Position numbers and translations under genes: made by a program. From Nectonema munidae (Eukaryota; Nematomorpha; Nectonematoida; Nectonematidae), in assembly GCA_030549495.1 (NCBI GenBank), contig JAUIRK010000014.1, positions 248,001-312,000 of the forward strand: a stretch of DNA of 64,000 bases, in the 5' to 3' direction. Within the stretch, counting starts at the first letter, position 1, and every line of letters begins with the position of its first letter. This document shows, piece by piece, positions 24,701 through 39,700 of the stretch. The notes beneath the pieces are model-generated. The model saw nothing but the letters and a program-made list of their open reading frames with translations. It was not told where the DNA came from and ran no database searches.

Positions 24701-27700
24701 TAATTATTAAGTTTGAACTATTAAATCCATCAATTTTTATGTGTCCACTCGCCCTTTAGTTGTACCTATTAATTTGTATGTGCACACTACACACAGCCAG
24801 ATAATATAATTCCATCCCTACAAATGCATTGAAAGAATAAAAAACTTACTCGTTCATTAAAAAGACGCTTCATGAAGCTAGTTTTGATATTCTTGGTCTC
24901 ATGTTTTGATTGAGTCAAATAAATATTGCAAGGAGGTTATGATTAGTAAATTGCAAGGAAACTTCCTGTCAAAGATAAAGCTGTCTTCTTATAGAGATAT
25001 TAATATAAAAGTGTTTATTAATTGCATAGCGCTAATTACCTTTTAAAAATTGGTAAAATTTCCACAGATAATTAGCCCTGACTTTGTGAACCCCAAATTA
25101 TAGAGGATGGGTTGGTGCCAAATGCTGCTCGGGTTAAGATAAAATATCTCAATATAATAATACAAAAAAGTAAACTTCATATAAATTTATTTTGAAGAGA
25201 CAGGATAAATCTTGTAAAATTCAACATTTTGATTTTGTGTTAAATGGATGACTTTTATTTAATGATATTTTAATTTGAATGTTGTAGGAGTATCCAAGTT
25301 TAAGATCTGGCTTCATCTTCCTTTTAGATGCTTCTTTCAGCATGCTCACACTACAACCCTACCTCCAATCTTCTAGCAAATTTGAAACTGCTCTTTCGGT
25401 ATTCATGTTTTTCGCAATTTATTCAAATATGGTTTTCTCTTGCTGCCCATTTTCGCATAGACTCGTCTTTGTCTTTTCTGATCCTTCATAAAGATTTAAC
25501 GACTGTGCTATAATAATGGGCAGTGTTTGAAAATTTCAAAGATGCAGTAGTTTCGATTCACTAGTATCTAAATCAAAGGAAATCGATCGCTTTTTCTTAA
25601 CGACATGTATAAAAGAGATTGAAATTTGTTATCTATTATGAAACGAATAAATCAAACTAAAATTTGGCAATTATATGAAAATATAAAGAAATCATTTTGT
25701 AAATTCTCTTTTTCTGCATGTTATGTATTTGATCTCATTACCATCTCTTTTGATGTTAATAATGTGTGTTTAAGCCAGCTAATACATAGTGCAGCCAACT
25801 TTTCCTTTCATTTTTTTTGAAATTTCAATAAAAAAGATTTTAAATGAGATATGACATATGAATTTAGAAATGTGTTATTTTTAATCACATATCAAGACAT
25901 TAGTGTACATGATAAATTGTATATTTTAAAATTTCACCCATAAAAATTCCCACCTTTGAAGACTGCACCTACAATACTTGAATTTTTTTACAAGGTATTC
26001 TTGATTGTGTATGTCTAGATTTGTTCAGATGTTCCACAGCTTTAGAAGATTGTGGAATTACTACTAGAAGAAACAAACGCTTAAAGCTTCCTCTTAGGAT
26101 ATAATTTTTTACGCAATTAAAACTTGCTCATTTATTCTATATACAATAACATAAACTTTTTTTAAAAGTAAAAAAGGAAACTGTGATAAAGAAAACTATC
26201 TCTATGAATATCAAAACAGTCCAAAACAAAAACTTACTGGAGATGTGAACTCCACAATTCACATGCCTTACAAATGTGACGAGCCCTTCTCTCAGTATTT
26301 CGTTCAGGAAGTCATACTCATCCAACTTAACGTGCTAAAGTAGAGCATAAACAGCAGTAAACTCCATCCACGATGCAATGTATGTGGTTTGTGCAATATC
26401 GACACGTGAATTAATTGCAGATCCTACGTAACAACTGCAGCGAGAAGTTGGATCGCAATTGCAAAATATTAGCACGCTTTCTAAGAATCTTCAAATTGGG
26501 CTGGGCTTTTTTCGATATCCTACACTTCCAACATCTCGCCCTCAATATGAAATTTCTAATCCCTTGCCGATGGTTCCATTTTCTTAGCGTTTGAACTGAT
26601 AGTGGATTTGATGGCGTGCATCAAATACTAATATTTGTAACAGATTCTTGTTTGGTTGACCTTAAATATACATGACCTTGTGATGGAAGATTAAAACCAT
26701 CGGAAAATGTGTGGACTTTTTCGATTCTTGTGATCATCAATTGTTCAGGTCTGCCAGTTGTGTTTGCTTTGTTTCCTAAAAAGTAAGAAGTTACTTTCGC
26801 CTATTTTTAATTTAAATAATCTCATTTTGATCACTTTTTTGTAGAAGATGCAAAATTTATAAAGAGAAACAGAAAATCAGGTCTTAAAATAAAATACTTT
26901 ATTACCTTACCATTTCTACTGCATTCGAACTTTTCTATGATGTAGTTATACCAGATTTGAAACCACCTACATTGGTATTCAACTAGAAAGAGGCAAACGA
27001 TCGAGAAATGTTATGCCTCTTTTTTCAATTGAAATGTCGAACGTATGAGAGGATTCTCTGAATGACCAACCTATAACTATTAATGCTCTAGAAGGTTTTC
27101 ACAGTCCACTAAGAGCATCTACAACAAGTATGCATTGAAATCTATGGAAACTTTGTGGTTTACAACAAAAGGAAGACGCTTTTATACAAACAAAATTACA
27201 CGTACAGTGGAGATGAGACTTAAAAACAAAAAATATCAAAACTACAAACAAAAGACTAACAACCAGAAAAGAAGTTTTTGAAAGGCGTTGCGCATAACAT
27301 TAAATATAGGCTTTAAATAAAATATTTTTTTATTTCACTGGCTGGAATTTGCTTGAGTACAATTTTCAGCTCTTAGTGAGTGCAACTTTCATTGGTAAAA
27401 ATTTCAATTGGTGAAATTTTCTCACTGGAAATTTCGTTAGTAGAATTTTTGTGGGAGGAATTTTCAGACCAAAAACGATAGAGTTGAATTTGGAAAAATA
27501 CTACGTAGGACAATCATGTTATTCTCTAAAAAATAAATTTTCATATGAAAAATTGAACTAGATATGAAAGTATGTATATGTAAGTCAAATATAGTAAATG
27601 CCTCTTTACATCTTTCCTTCTGTCTTGCATTGTGTTTTACATTTATGATATCTACGATTTCAATCGTTTCTCTCAGATTCCTGCTTCTATATTTATTGTA

Positions 27701-30700
27701 CATCAAAATTTTCTTTTTATAAATGTGATATTATATGTTTATATTAATAAAAAGATTCATTTTTCTTACAGTGTAAATAATTATTATTTAGACTATCTTT
27801 CAATATTTATACGCCACCCGTATTTGAAAACGTTTTTGAATTTTTGGTTTGAATAATTTGAAATTTTGTGTCTTATGCAGATTTTCTCTTTATTCCCAAC
27901 TGTACAAAGCCGAGTGAAATAAACAAAAAGAATCGTAGATTTCTTTTGAATAAACTAAATAGCTTACGACTTACCTGCTAAATTAAATAAAAATAAACTT
28001 GATAAATCATAGATAAAAACGAAGTGAAAAAGGAGATGATCATTTGATTGTCAGCTTTTCAAACATTGATTTTATAAAATTAATTGTGAAGGCTTCTTTT
28101 TCAGGGAATTTTCATATAATTTAAGAAGATGAGTATTATTTGGTCGGTTACTGTTGAGTGTTGAGCCTTTTTGCCTAAAAGAGTTTAATGTAACGGGTTT
28201 TTTCTCTGAATAGTCAAGTTTTCTGGTACACAAAACTCGACTTATACATCCGGTTTTCCTAAAACCCAATGCATCGATCCGAACCGTGCTGATCTTTTGT
28301 ATATCTCTATGTATAGATTTATTTGTTTTTGTAAACTCCTTCATAAAATATAAAATTTTCTTTTAAATTTATTTTCTTCATAGATATCAAAATAGATTAT
28401 TTTTTACTAGACTGTTCGAAGTTTTTTGCTAAAGTCCATTACAGCTAATCCTAAAAACTATTTTGCAATTGCGTTTTATGGGGATGTAAGTTTTTTTATT
28501 TTTACATATCTTTTCACTCAATTTATTCAATTGGCCAATATGTATGTATATAATACAAATATTAAAAAAATGTTAGCTACTAAATTTTTAAATGTGGTGT
28601 TGTACTAGTTCCCCAGTCTCTGATGTTGTGAAGTTGTCTCAGGGCTGCTAAATTTGGACGATGTTCAATGAGATGCGTGGCTGACTCGCTTCACAAAAAG
28701 AGCATATGATTGCATGAGTAGTCGACGTTTGTAGGAGTTATGGTGACCGGTTCGGGTCAGGTGAACTCTTTCTCACCTGGAGAGCTGTGTTTCTTTTCTG
28801 CTTACCACAGATGGTTGAGTGTTCAGTATTTTGTTGAGATGAAGGCTGATGAGAGCCACTTGTATGCGATACCGAAACAAAAATACACACAATATATATT
28901 ATAGCAATAAAATTCACAAAAATATCACATATTTAATGATTTTTTATTTGAGATATGTTGTGATAAAAGCGATACAAAATAAACTCTTTATTTAACACCC
29001 TGAGCTGTAGTTGGTATAAAAGTGCAAAAGAAAGAAGTGAAATGTCTTACTAACATCAGGAGTGAGAAAACAAGCAACAACGAACAGGACAACAGGGTGA
29101 ATAAACAGATAGAAAATGAGTGCAATATATATATTAACATAATTTGTGTAATTGAAGTTATTGGCAACGTTTTTACAATTAAGCTCGAGTGATAAAATAA
29201 GTGGAGAGGAGATTTGATAATGGAAAAGGTTAAGTGATGCTTTAAGGTTTGAATTATACTACAAGATATAACTGCAGTTATAAGTGAAATAAAATAGATT
29301 GGATAAACCTGTCTTTATGCATTGAAGAGAATTATCTAGATTGGAATTGGTATTAGATTAATTTGTTCACACAAAGTGTCTTTCGAGCAAGAAATTACTT
29401 TACTTTTAAGTGAATTGTTTGTTGAGGATAAGTTAAATCTAGAAACAAATAGTTTATTTGGGTTTCTTAGAAAAACAATCATCAAATAGGATAAGAAATA
29501 TTTTTTAATAACAGTTGATAAAGAAAAATACAATTCTTAATTTGTAAAAGCATAAAATTTTAGAAGTTTATGAGAGAGAAACGATTGTGAAGTATGCGAT
29601 AAGTGTGATCTATTAAAGACTAGGCGAATCTCTTTTTTTAATCAAACAAACAAACTTCTTTAGAATTGAAAAAGCGCTAGTTTTCTACACTTTAAATTAA
29701 GACACGTGCAAATGACGATTTATATATTAAGAGCTTGATATTAATATGATATTTGTTTCTACAATAATTTAAAATACCAGTAATTTTAGGTAGTTTTTTA
29801 TAAACTCCACTTCTAATTAGAATAAATAATTGAAGGATAAATTGGGTAGATTTTGATTTACAAATAGCTTTTGATTTTTCATAGTTAACTTAAAGAATTA
29901 AAGTCGAACCAATCAAATAATAACTTCATTTTCATCGAGATTGGAGTCCATTTTTGAATGAGGGATTACACATCGAATTGTGATTTATAAATATAGAAAA
30001 TAATAACGGCCCCAAGATTGAGCTTTGAGGTACACCACATAATAGGAAAACGTTTAGAGAAAGTTTTTTATTGATAGGCACTGAAATCTATTATATAAAT
30101 AGTAAGAAAGAAAGAAGAGAGAAGAGTTATTGAATCCAATATAAGAAAGTTTGATATAAAGTTTATTAAAAGAAAGAGAATAAAAAGCTTTGGATAAATC
30201 CAAAAATAGAGGAATTTTTGCGGAGGTAAGAATGGATGCAGTTTAAGTACACTGAATGGGAAAAAAATCTGTTCAAAACCCAATTTGTTCTTTGTTAAGT
30301 AATTATTAATTTGTCTGAATAAAACTTTTTCAAAAAGTTTTGATAGAGTAGGTATAATTGATATAGATGGATAATTTTTAACATCATGTCTGCTTCCCTT
30401 TTGAAAATAGGTATTATTCGCGATGTTTTAAAAACCCTAGAAAAGATACAGTGTTAAATACGTGAGTTATACTCATTAATAAAATATGTAAAATATAACG
30501 AAAAATCAGTTTATATGAAAAAAAGGAATTCTAAAATAATCACTGTTTTATTAATTTTAAGTGATTTAAATCCATCGTTTAAATCAAAAGTTTTTTTAAT
30601 TTTTCAAAGGAAAACCAGATTTTGTTTTAGCAAGATTTTACATATAACAAAATAATGTCTAATAAAATTATTTTTAAGGGCAAAGTGTGAGTTAAATATT

Positions 30701-33700
30701 TGATCGATCCTAGAGTCATCAGTAATTATCGATTTATTATGCAACAAAGAAATAGGTAAAGAGCTCTTAGATTTAAGCGCATAATTCAATTTTTTCCATG
30801 TTTCCTTTGATGATTTACAATATGAAAAAAAAGAATAATAATATCTACTTTTTGTGATAATTATAGTATTCTTTGAAAGATTCTCGGAAATCAAGTTTGT
30901 TACATGTGCAAAAAGTATCTCCAAATTGTCCAAAAATGGGTAAAATTTTTAAAAATCGAAATTAGAAACAGAACTGGCGAAGTTGAATTTATCAAGTTTA
31001 CCATAAGCAGGAGAAGAAAAAAAGGTTTACAATCAAAGGACACTCTCATTGGAAAATGATCAGAAATATTAGATATATTATTGAAATAGTATGCTAATAA
31101 AAGATTCAGCTTTATGCGTGAAGTTAAACTGTCAGAAAAGGAAAGGAAAAACCTAGCAAGGCTTTATTCAGCGAAAAAAGACTATTGAAATAAACACAGA
31201 AGTCATAACACTTTTTTTCACAAAATAGCATCAAAATTAGTCAACAAAAATGAGAATAGAAAGAGGAAAAACTTGGAGTTAGAATAGAAGCCAATGCTCG
31301 CAATGTTCACACATTAAAATAGAATGAGGAAAGACTTGGAGTAAAGTACAATTAGAATATAAGCCCAATATTCGCTCCCAATGTTCACACCACATCCACC
31401 ACCACTCAACTAGTTTACGAATTTTTTAAATTTCCGAGGATTGGTTCACACTAAGGCTCTTCCGAGTTAGGATAAATTTAAAAACTAGACAGCGTTTGTC
31501 TTTGAGCCTCGATGTCTTTTGTCCCTTTTGGAATTTCCAGACCATTTTCACTGGGTAAGTTAGTTAAAGAAGAGGTTTCATTATTTTGGAGTTTACTTAG
31601 ACGTGGAAGATGCGCCAAATGTCTTAAAGCAACTGAGTCCTCTTGTCCATTTTAATTACGGATTTTTTGCATAGTTTGGGTTAGCTTCGAGAAGCTCAAT
31701 AACCTCTCTATCAGGGTCATATTTGCTTCTGCTATTAAAACACTTACCCCTTAGAACATCTTGCCAAGCGCTTAGTGGTAACTGCTTCGATTCTAATGCT
31801 AGCATGATGGTTTTCCAGATAATACCATTGTATCTTTCACATTGGCTGTTTTCTCTTGGATTGTATGCAGTTGTATTACTGGAACTAATTCCAAGCTGAA
31901 GCAAAAAAAGCTTGAATTCTTGTGATGTATAAAAGTAGCACTTCTTTCAGAATAAATAATTGAAGGAAATACTAAAATAGAAAATATAGTGGTTAAGCAT
32001 TTTATAGTTGTTAGGGAAGTGCAATCTTGACAAGGAAAGGCAAAGGGAAATCTGCTGTATTCGTCAATAACAGTGAATAAGTAGCGAAAACCTAAAGATA
32101 AAGGGACTGGTCCTTTGAAGTCAATAGAAAGACGCTGGAATGTAGCTATGGCTTGAATTAGAGTACCTCGAGGTATGAAGAATTGTGGTTTTAATTTAGC
32201 AAAGACAAGACACTTGGAATTAACACGACGTATTTTATTAATTGAGTATACCATATTACGCGATCTCACAAAGTGCCATAAGCGTTGAACTCCAGAATGA
32301 ATTAAGGAAAAAGATACTGCTTGCTGGTGCGTGCCAATTGTAAAATGCTTTCTTGCTAGAAAGTTCCCTCGTTTACGAACGCATTCAATTATAGCATAAG
32401 CTTCTTTCTCGACTATGTGATGGCGTTTTTCAGAAGAGTTTAATGCTCGAGAAAAGAGCACCACATGTCTGTTAGCCTTTAAGAAGGTGCCTCCGATTGC
32501 ATTCTCAGAAGCATCAGTTTCTACAACAAAGGGTAAGTCGTCATCGATAACTTTCACAGGAGATTTTTCAATTCTTTTCTTCAATTCGTTGAATGTTTTT
32601 ATAGCCAAAGGAGGCATATGTAAATACTTGTTTTCAACCAGTGGTCGAATTCTTGAAGGGTAATTTGGTAACTATTTTTGCGTAATACGCAAACAAGCCA
32701 AGACATTTTTGCAAAGACTTGGAATCGGTCCGAGGAGGCATTTGCAGAAGGGATTTCATACGCTCAGAATCAGCCTGAAAAGTTCCATTACAAACTTTGT
32801 ATCCAAGTACATGAATGCAAGAAACGCAAATATTCGCTCGCAATGTTCACACCATATGCGAATAATCAATATTCAGTAAATTAGGTATCTTGAATGTATT
32901 CGCTTTTTTGAAAAACCACGTTTCTAATCGCAAATATACAGATATTATCAGCATTTGTGAAATTTAACTCAGAAATCAAACGTGAAATATCAGGGAATTT
33001 TGAATTAAATGATTGACTATTCAGACTTATCAATTTGAAACTATGAGTGTTACCATAGTTAACTATACTATCAATGTAGTGAGATGAGACAAGATTGAAT
33101 TCTTCAAAATATTTAGTGGATAAAATATCAAGTTGAATTCATTTACATGCGAATAATCAAAAGTTTGGTGTCGTTCATTTTTTTAGATTCATAATTACAA
33201 CATTTAAATAGTTCTCTATTTTCAGAAATATCTTTCTTAACTGAAGGCATAATTAAATTATTCTTTTTAAATCATACATGTCCAAGCGTGATTGATCTTT
33301 GATGTATATGCATGTACATTCAAGCCTGTTTTAACGGCCCTCTCTATATATAAATCGACTCTGTCTAAAACTATCAGTTTCAATTCTTTCCAGATTAATC
33401 CCGATAAACACAAACACATATGACAGAAATATTTATTTATTTATTTAACATGATAATTCAAATAATTGTTCATATACAACAAATATCACAAAAATCTGCT
33501 AAAGTCATATAAACATCAGTAATATGTATAGAATTACAGAAATACGGATTCTGATCAGAAAGCGGAACACTACTGTTTCTTGAAGAAGTCGCCAATTATC
33601 TTCTGCCTTGTGACCTGATTCTCTATCTTCTTAACCTTACGAATAACGAGATTTTAAGTAAGAATGTGGGGATACTATACATAAGATAGCTGACATGTTT

Positions 33701-36700
33701 GTCATGAGTGTATGAGTTTCGTGTGAATAAATGATTGATTTTAAGTAAAAATGCAGGGGTTTATATACATAAGAGAGGTGACATGTTTGTCATGAGTGTG
33801 TGAGTTGCATGAGGCAAAAACGGGAAGTTGCCTTGACCTGCGAATTAACGGATTTCGTGTACTAATGCTGCGTGTATTAGGGGGCTACTTTAATTCATAT
33901 ATAAACAGGCATGTACAAGTATGAATGTTGGAAAAGTTATTATAAAATGATTTTTGGTAATATGAAGAAAAAGAAATCAAAAATTTTTTTTCCTAATTAT
34001 ATAGAAAAGTTTATAAAAATTATATATCATCTTGTTTTTTATTCTATTTCCTGAAAAAATTGATCAATGATATTTTACTTTTTATAGAAGAAGTATGCAG
34101 CACACGCTTTTCAATTCTTTTTTTGTGTAATTGTTTTTTTCGTTCAACTTACTGACTAAACCATGATATATATATGAACAATTTTCTTTTTTCCCAAAAC
34201 TTTTTATCATAATTTTTTATTTAATAAAAAACATAATTTTTCGATAGGTAAAAGCTAAAAACTTTGCAGATTTTGAAGGTTTACATGTCTTCCAGGTATT
34301 TTTTATTATTTCACTAACCATCCCTAACAAAAACAAGAAAACAATGCCATACACACCTGAAGTCTGCTTTTCGTAAAATATTTGGAATGTAACTGCGCGG
34401 CCCCTTCAGAAATCAAATTTCACGGTGCTGTCACTGCAACTAGTATGGACTCTTTTAAATTCCTAAAAAAATAAAAAAAAATTAAATTTCCTTTTGAAAA
34501 AATTAAAAATGTTAATGCGAAATAGAGATCAATATTAATCCATCAGAAAAACACGTATAAATCAATCAATCAATCATTATCACACGTCACCTACAAACAA
34601 AAAGTTCAATTCTTTCTCATCTTGAAATGTATTTATAACAAATAATGTACGTTTTTACGTACAGAGGTGTGTGTGACATTGTATATTTGCCCATGTGCCA
34701 TATGTTGCCAATGCCAGATGGCTGGTTTATAATATTATATGCATAAATAGATACCCATACGTAAATGCACAAAAACATTGCACTAAGATCTATATAGTAT
34801 ATAATTTTACGCATGAAGTATATGCGCAATGCACATTGAAGTTATAATTTTATATTATTAGCAATTATTTTAAGGAGTTTGATGCCCTGGGTGTTGATGA
34901 ATTCAAAGAACTTGATTCTCTTCTTTTAAGTATATTTTTTAATCTTAAATGTATTTGCATTTATAATTTTTTTTTTGCAAAAGTTAAGTAGTTTGGATGG
35001 ATACGTTTATATTTGAAATCAATTAATATTATTTGAGCATGCGTAAAACATAAATTATATATTCTTAATATTTAATTAATATATGGATTTCAGGTGTAGA
35101 GCCAGGAGACTTCAAAAAAAAGAATTTTCTATCTTCAAAAATTTGAAAACTTCCAAAACTTAAAGGAAATAATCAATTTAGCTGCCCAGAATTAGGCATG
35201 GAAATATCATTAAAAAAAAAATTTTCGTCTATATATGTGAGGAGGATCTTCTCATTTTACTCTTATATACTTTGCTACTTACTGTCGCATATCTTCGTTG
35301 TAGGTATCATTAAATAGAGTTGTGAGCTGATGTTTTTACTAATTTTTCTCCCATAACTCGTGGAAGAAATGCATTATAGATCTGTTTTCTAAATCGCATA
35401 AATCTTATTGATAGGGTTGGAAACTGAACGTGATGCAATTATTGAATCTTTTAAAGAAGTTTTTTTTATTTTTTTGGTTCAATTTTGGTGCTAGAAAATC
35501 TTAGATCGTTCTTTTTGACAACATTCAAACGTTTCTTTGTTCTACTAAAAGATGGCGATACAGCATTCAAGTCCATCTCCACTAATTATTGTTTCGGGAA
35601 ATAATTGTGATCTTCCCCACGATATTGGAAAGTTAGACAGTATTCAAAATATTGTCAAAATTAGACATTTATTATCAAATAAAATTATTTCCTTTTCATA
35701 TAATTAATTCATATTTTCCATATTCTGAAAAGGATTATTATTCAAATCTGCCACTTTAAATTCAAACAAATAATGAAGTCTTTAAAAAATAATAATAAGA
35801 AAGAAAGAAAAAATTTTTATTAACAGTGCTAAAAAATTTGGTAAAAACTCATCTCTATAGTTTGCTAAGAAGATTATTAAAACGACTTTGAGATGTTTTC
35901 AAGAAAAGATACATAATGGAATGAAATAAGTTTCTGATCAAGCAATGCAATACTTGGACATGGAGAGCTAAAAAGCCTGCTGTCTTGGTATGGCTTGCAT
36001 GCTTAGTTATAAAGTAGTGAAGACAAACATGAATAAAATAAAATTTTAGTGTATGTAAATATATTACATGAAGAAACGAAAAAAATGAATCAAATATTTT
36101 AGTGTAAATAAAAAAAAATTAATATAAATATTGATATATGAGTGGATATATGAAATATCCAAATAAAAATAGAGCATATCATTATTATACATGAAATATA
36201 TTAAAACTGATCCCAATAAATATATCACTTTTTATTGAGACAGGCTTGATTACTAATTTTAGACAAAGTTGCAGTTAATGAGTTACTAGATTTAAGACTT
36301 TAGCTCAACCATATACAAGGATTTAGAGAGAAGTGAAAGAGGTGCATTTATTCTAATATCATCTACAAATAACAGATATTTAGAATTTCGATTGACCAAT
36401 CATTAATGAAGAGATAAAATGGAAGCTTATGAGCACCTTTGTAAACCATGGTTACCTTAGAGATAGTTTCTTTTAAGTTTATTGTAACTTGAATATTAAC
36501 ATAATTTTTACGTACAATATTCTGCCGGAAGAATGTGAGTTTGAATAAAATGCCTATCCATGTTCTAGCGTTAGCAGATATAAATCATTATCTTGAAGCT
36601 GCCTCTTGATCTCATTGAGCATATCTCCATGTTAGGGACACATTTTAGATTTTTGTCAATTTCTAAATTCAAGTACTTTCTCGAAAAGTAAGAAAATACT

Positions 36701-39700
36701 ATACAAACACTTTTTTTGTCATCTATCTTAGTTGTGTATTGTAGGTAGTCTTGTTGTTGATGTTTGTCTCCACGATTTGTCATCTGGGTGTCGACAGATC
36801 GATGATGCCCGCATCATTTATCTTGTTTGCCAAGCTGTCCCGCACCTTACGAGCAATTGGCTGACAGATTCGTGTAGTAGTGGCGATTTGTTGAAACGGA
36901 ATATGGATTTGTTGGGCGAGCCTCGCCCCTTGTAGGTAGTCTTGGTCACTATCAATGCATACTTGATGTAAAGACCTTTCTTTTCTTGATTGGCTTTATT
37001 TTATTGCTAGCAGAAATAATAATATTGAGGAAGAAATGCAAATCGTCTTTTATGTGTTTAGCCATAATTGTTGGCGATGTATAGTACCATGTATTGCCAT
37101 GCATTACAATAGTAACGATTTGTTTTAAGAAGGGCAAATTTGTTGCTCTATTTTCTCTCTGTGTTTTTTTAAAATAAGTACTTTTTTTGATGTTGTCTTT
37201 AATAAAACATATCTTTGCAAGGAGCATGGATTCATTTCAAATAGGAATGTATTTATCTAAGTATAGGCTCAATTTTATATTTTTCAATATTTTCAATACG
37301 AAAGAAACTTTTTAAATCATTTCTCATTATGAAGCCAACTTTCCCCTAATTGGGTTACATTTTCACATCGCGCAGACATAGCCCTCGAAGCTTCAACTGC
37401 GGCTCTACTCTTCTTAGACGGTAACTCTGATTTTAGGAAACACAAACTTAGTCTTTAAATGCTTCATCAATTTAAATATATAATATTTTATTTCGTTTTT
37501 TAAGAGAGCTCTGATTTTAAGTCAATTTTTGGAAGAGAAAAAAGCACAACACAGCAACAATCTTCAGTCCGATTTCATGAAATTTTATGGATATGCTTGA
37601 AAATGTTCAAAACCAGGTAAATTCTATTAATGTTCGTAATTCCACTTGAACCGCGTTCTAGATCCATCTTTCTGAACCTGACATTCTATCTTCCAGCGCG
37701 TTTTCTTAGATAGGTAGGAGCATGCAAATACCCGAATTATTTTATGATTAAGTTTGAAATAAATAAATTTAAAACTTCAAATTGGAAAAATTGCCTACCG
37801 AATATATGAACGAAAAGTAAGAAAAAATGTTTATTCTTTTGTTTAAACAGTTTACACCGATATTTTTTACTCTAGAAAGTAATTACATACTTCCTAATAG
37901 AAATACAAGAAGTTTAGATTATTTTATTTGTCTGAATATTTAAGTTTCAAATGTTGAGTATGTTTTTTAACAGAGGCATCACCATGAACAACCCCTCTGT
38001 TCGATTTCTTAATAATAATCAAAAGTTTACTCATTCAGTGTTTATTTTTTTCTCATGCATAGTTTAATTTTTTTAATGGATTTGAAAGTATTTAAAATAA
38101 TTATGCTATGCCGCTTTATTGTAATTTAGTATTTCAATGCATGGTTGTCTAATGTCAATATGTATGTATTCGCATGCATGCCTGGATCTTTTTTGTGTCA
38201 GACGTGTATTAATACAAATAAATAGGAAAGTTTATGTCAAGAATGAAAAAAAAATGTAGATTTAAATGTATGTAGGATTGTGCTAACATTCTACTAAACC
38301 TAACTTCAACCCTAATACTAACTCTAATTCTAACTTGGTGCGAATCTTCCCAAAGGGAACGAAGACAACTTCAGTAATCTCTATTTTCTATTTAAAATAA
38401 CAGTTCGTGTACGTTTTCTTTGGAAATACTCTTACTAAATCATTCTAAAACCTATTTAGAAATTACCTTAGCACTTGTGAACAATTATGTAAATTAAGGA
38501 ACAAATCGGAATGGTCAAAATCAGCAGTAGAGTGCAAAATAACCAGTTTAGACCTATGTTTTTATCAGCATTTTTATAAATTAAGAGCATACCTAAATCT
38601 GGTTTAAAATGGGCTTTTGTAAGTTTAAATAATATCAGTTTTGAATCGAAATTATATACATATTCTTAAGACTTGGTGCAATTTTTTCTTATGACAATAT
38701 TAATCTTTTGCAAATTGATAAAATTGAAGAATTTTTTTCAAATATACAACTTAACATTTTCAATTTCAACTTACGTGGCTTCTTTGTTTCGCTCTTTTTT
38801 GACAACGTACTTAGTTTCGAGATGCATATGTCTTCAACTTAGGTGATATTTAAGGAAATTATTTTATTTGTTTTAAGGAAGACATATGTTTTATAAATTA
38901 AGTGCCTCTTTGACCAAAGTTTAGTTAAGATTTCATGTCCTTTGAAATGGAGGTTTTTTTTAGATTTGAAGATAGTCAATTTTCTCTTACAAATAAATTT
39001 ATTCTCTTTATTTTATAACTTTTTCAATGAGTATTATCTGTTTTTTCATATGTTATATAAGTCTGTACATATAATATATAGTGCTTTATAGCATTCCTAG
39101 AATTAAGGTGCTAGCCAGAAATCACAGGCTTATTTCCTAATAAGAGAACATTTCTGGTTAAGTTAGTATCCCTCCACAAACTGAATTTTTATATATGTAC
39201 TTTTTCATTTGCTTAAGACCAGGTTGATCTCGGATTTAGCAAAATTTGATTTCAATTTTCCTAAATTATCCCATTAATCATCTCAACTAATTTTGTATAC
39301 ATTTAAGTTGTTTGTAGCATGTGTCTCTAGATTATACTTTTTTATGCCAAGATCTATCATTTATTTTTCTTTTAATAGTAAAAAGAAATTTGATTGTAAG
39401 CGTGTTTACCTTTTCACCGACAATGATATGCCTCAAACGGATGAAGAAATTTTGTCATTGGTACATTTGATTTTCTTATATAGAATAAAACAAACATGAA
39501 CTTTATCTGGTTTACTAATTAAAATTTCATCAATTTCTTTGAAACTTGTTAACGTTTGTGACAACTAACTCCTTTCAAAAATAGGAAATGATCTTATACC
39601 ATGATAAGTTTTTAATCCCAAAAATAGACACCTTTTTGCCAGATTATTCAAGTTTATTCAGCATGTATTAGATAAATGCTCATCTTGATTTTATGATATA

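Noticed and set aside
35095-35160. Possible Ku70 exon after ATTTCAG (VEPGDFKKKNF)
   Set aside because: Phase does not match exon 5 and the frame stops quickly; exons 5 and 6 join well without it.
38290-38340. CTAA-rich stretch as interstitial telomere
   Set aside because: It recurs at the same place in all three family M copies, so it is part of that element.
38680-38830. 40-codon open stretch (LLQIDKIEEFFSNIQ)
   Set aside because: No likeness to the Ku70 segment at that position, and exons 6-7 already fit in phase.
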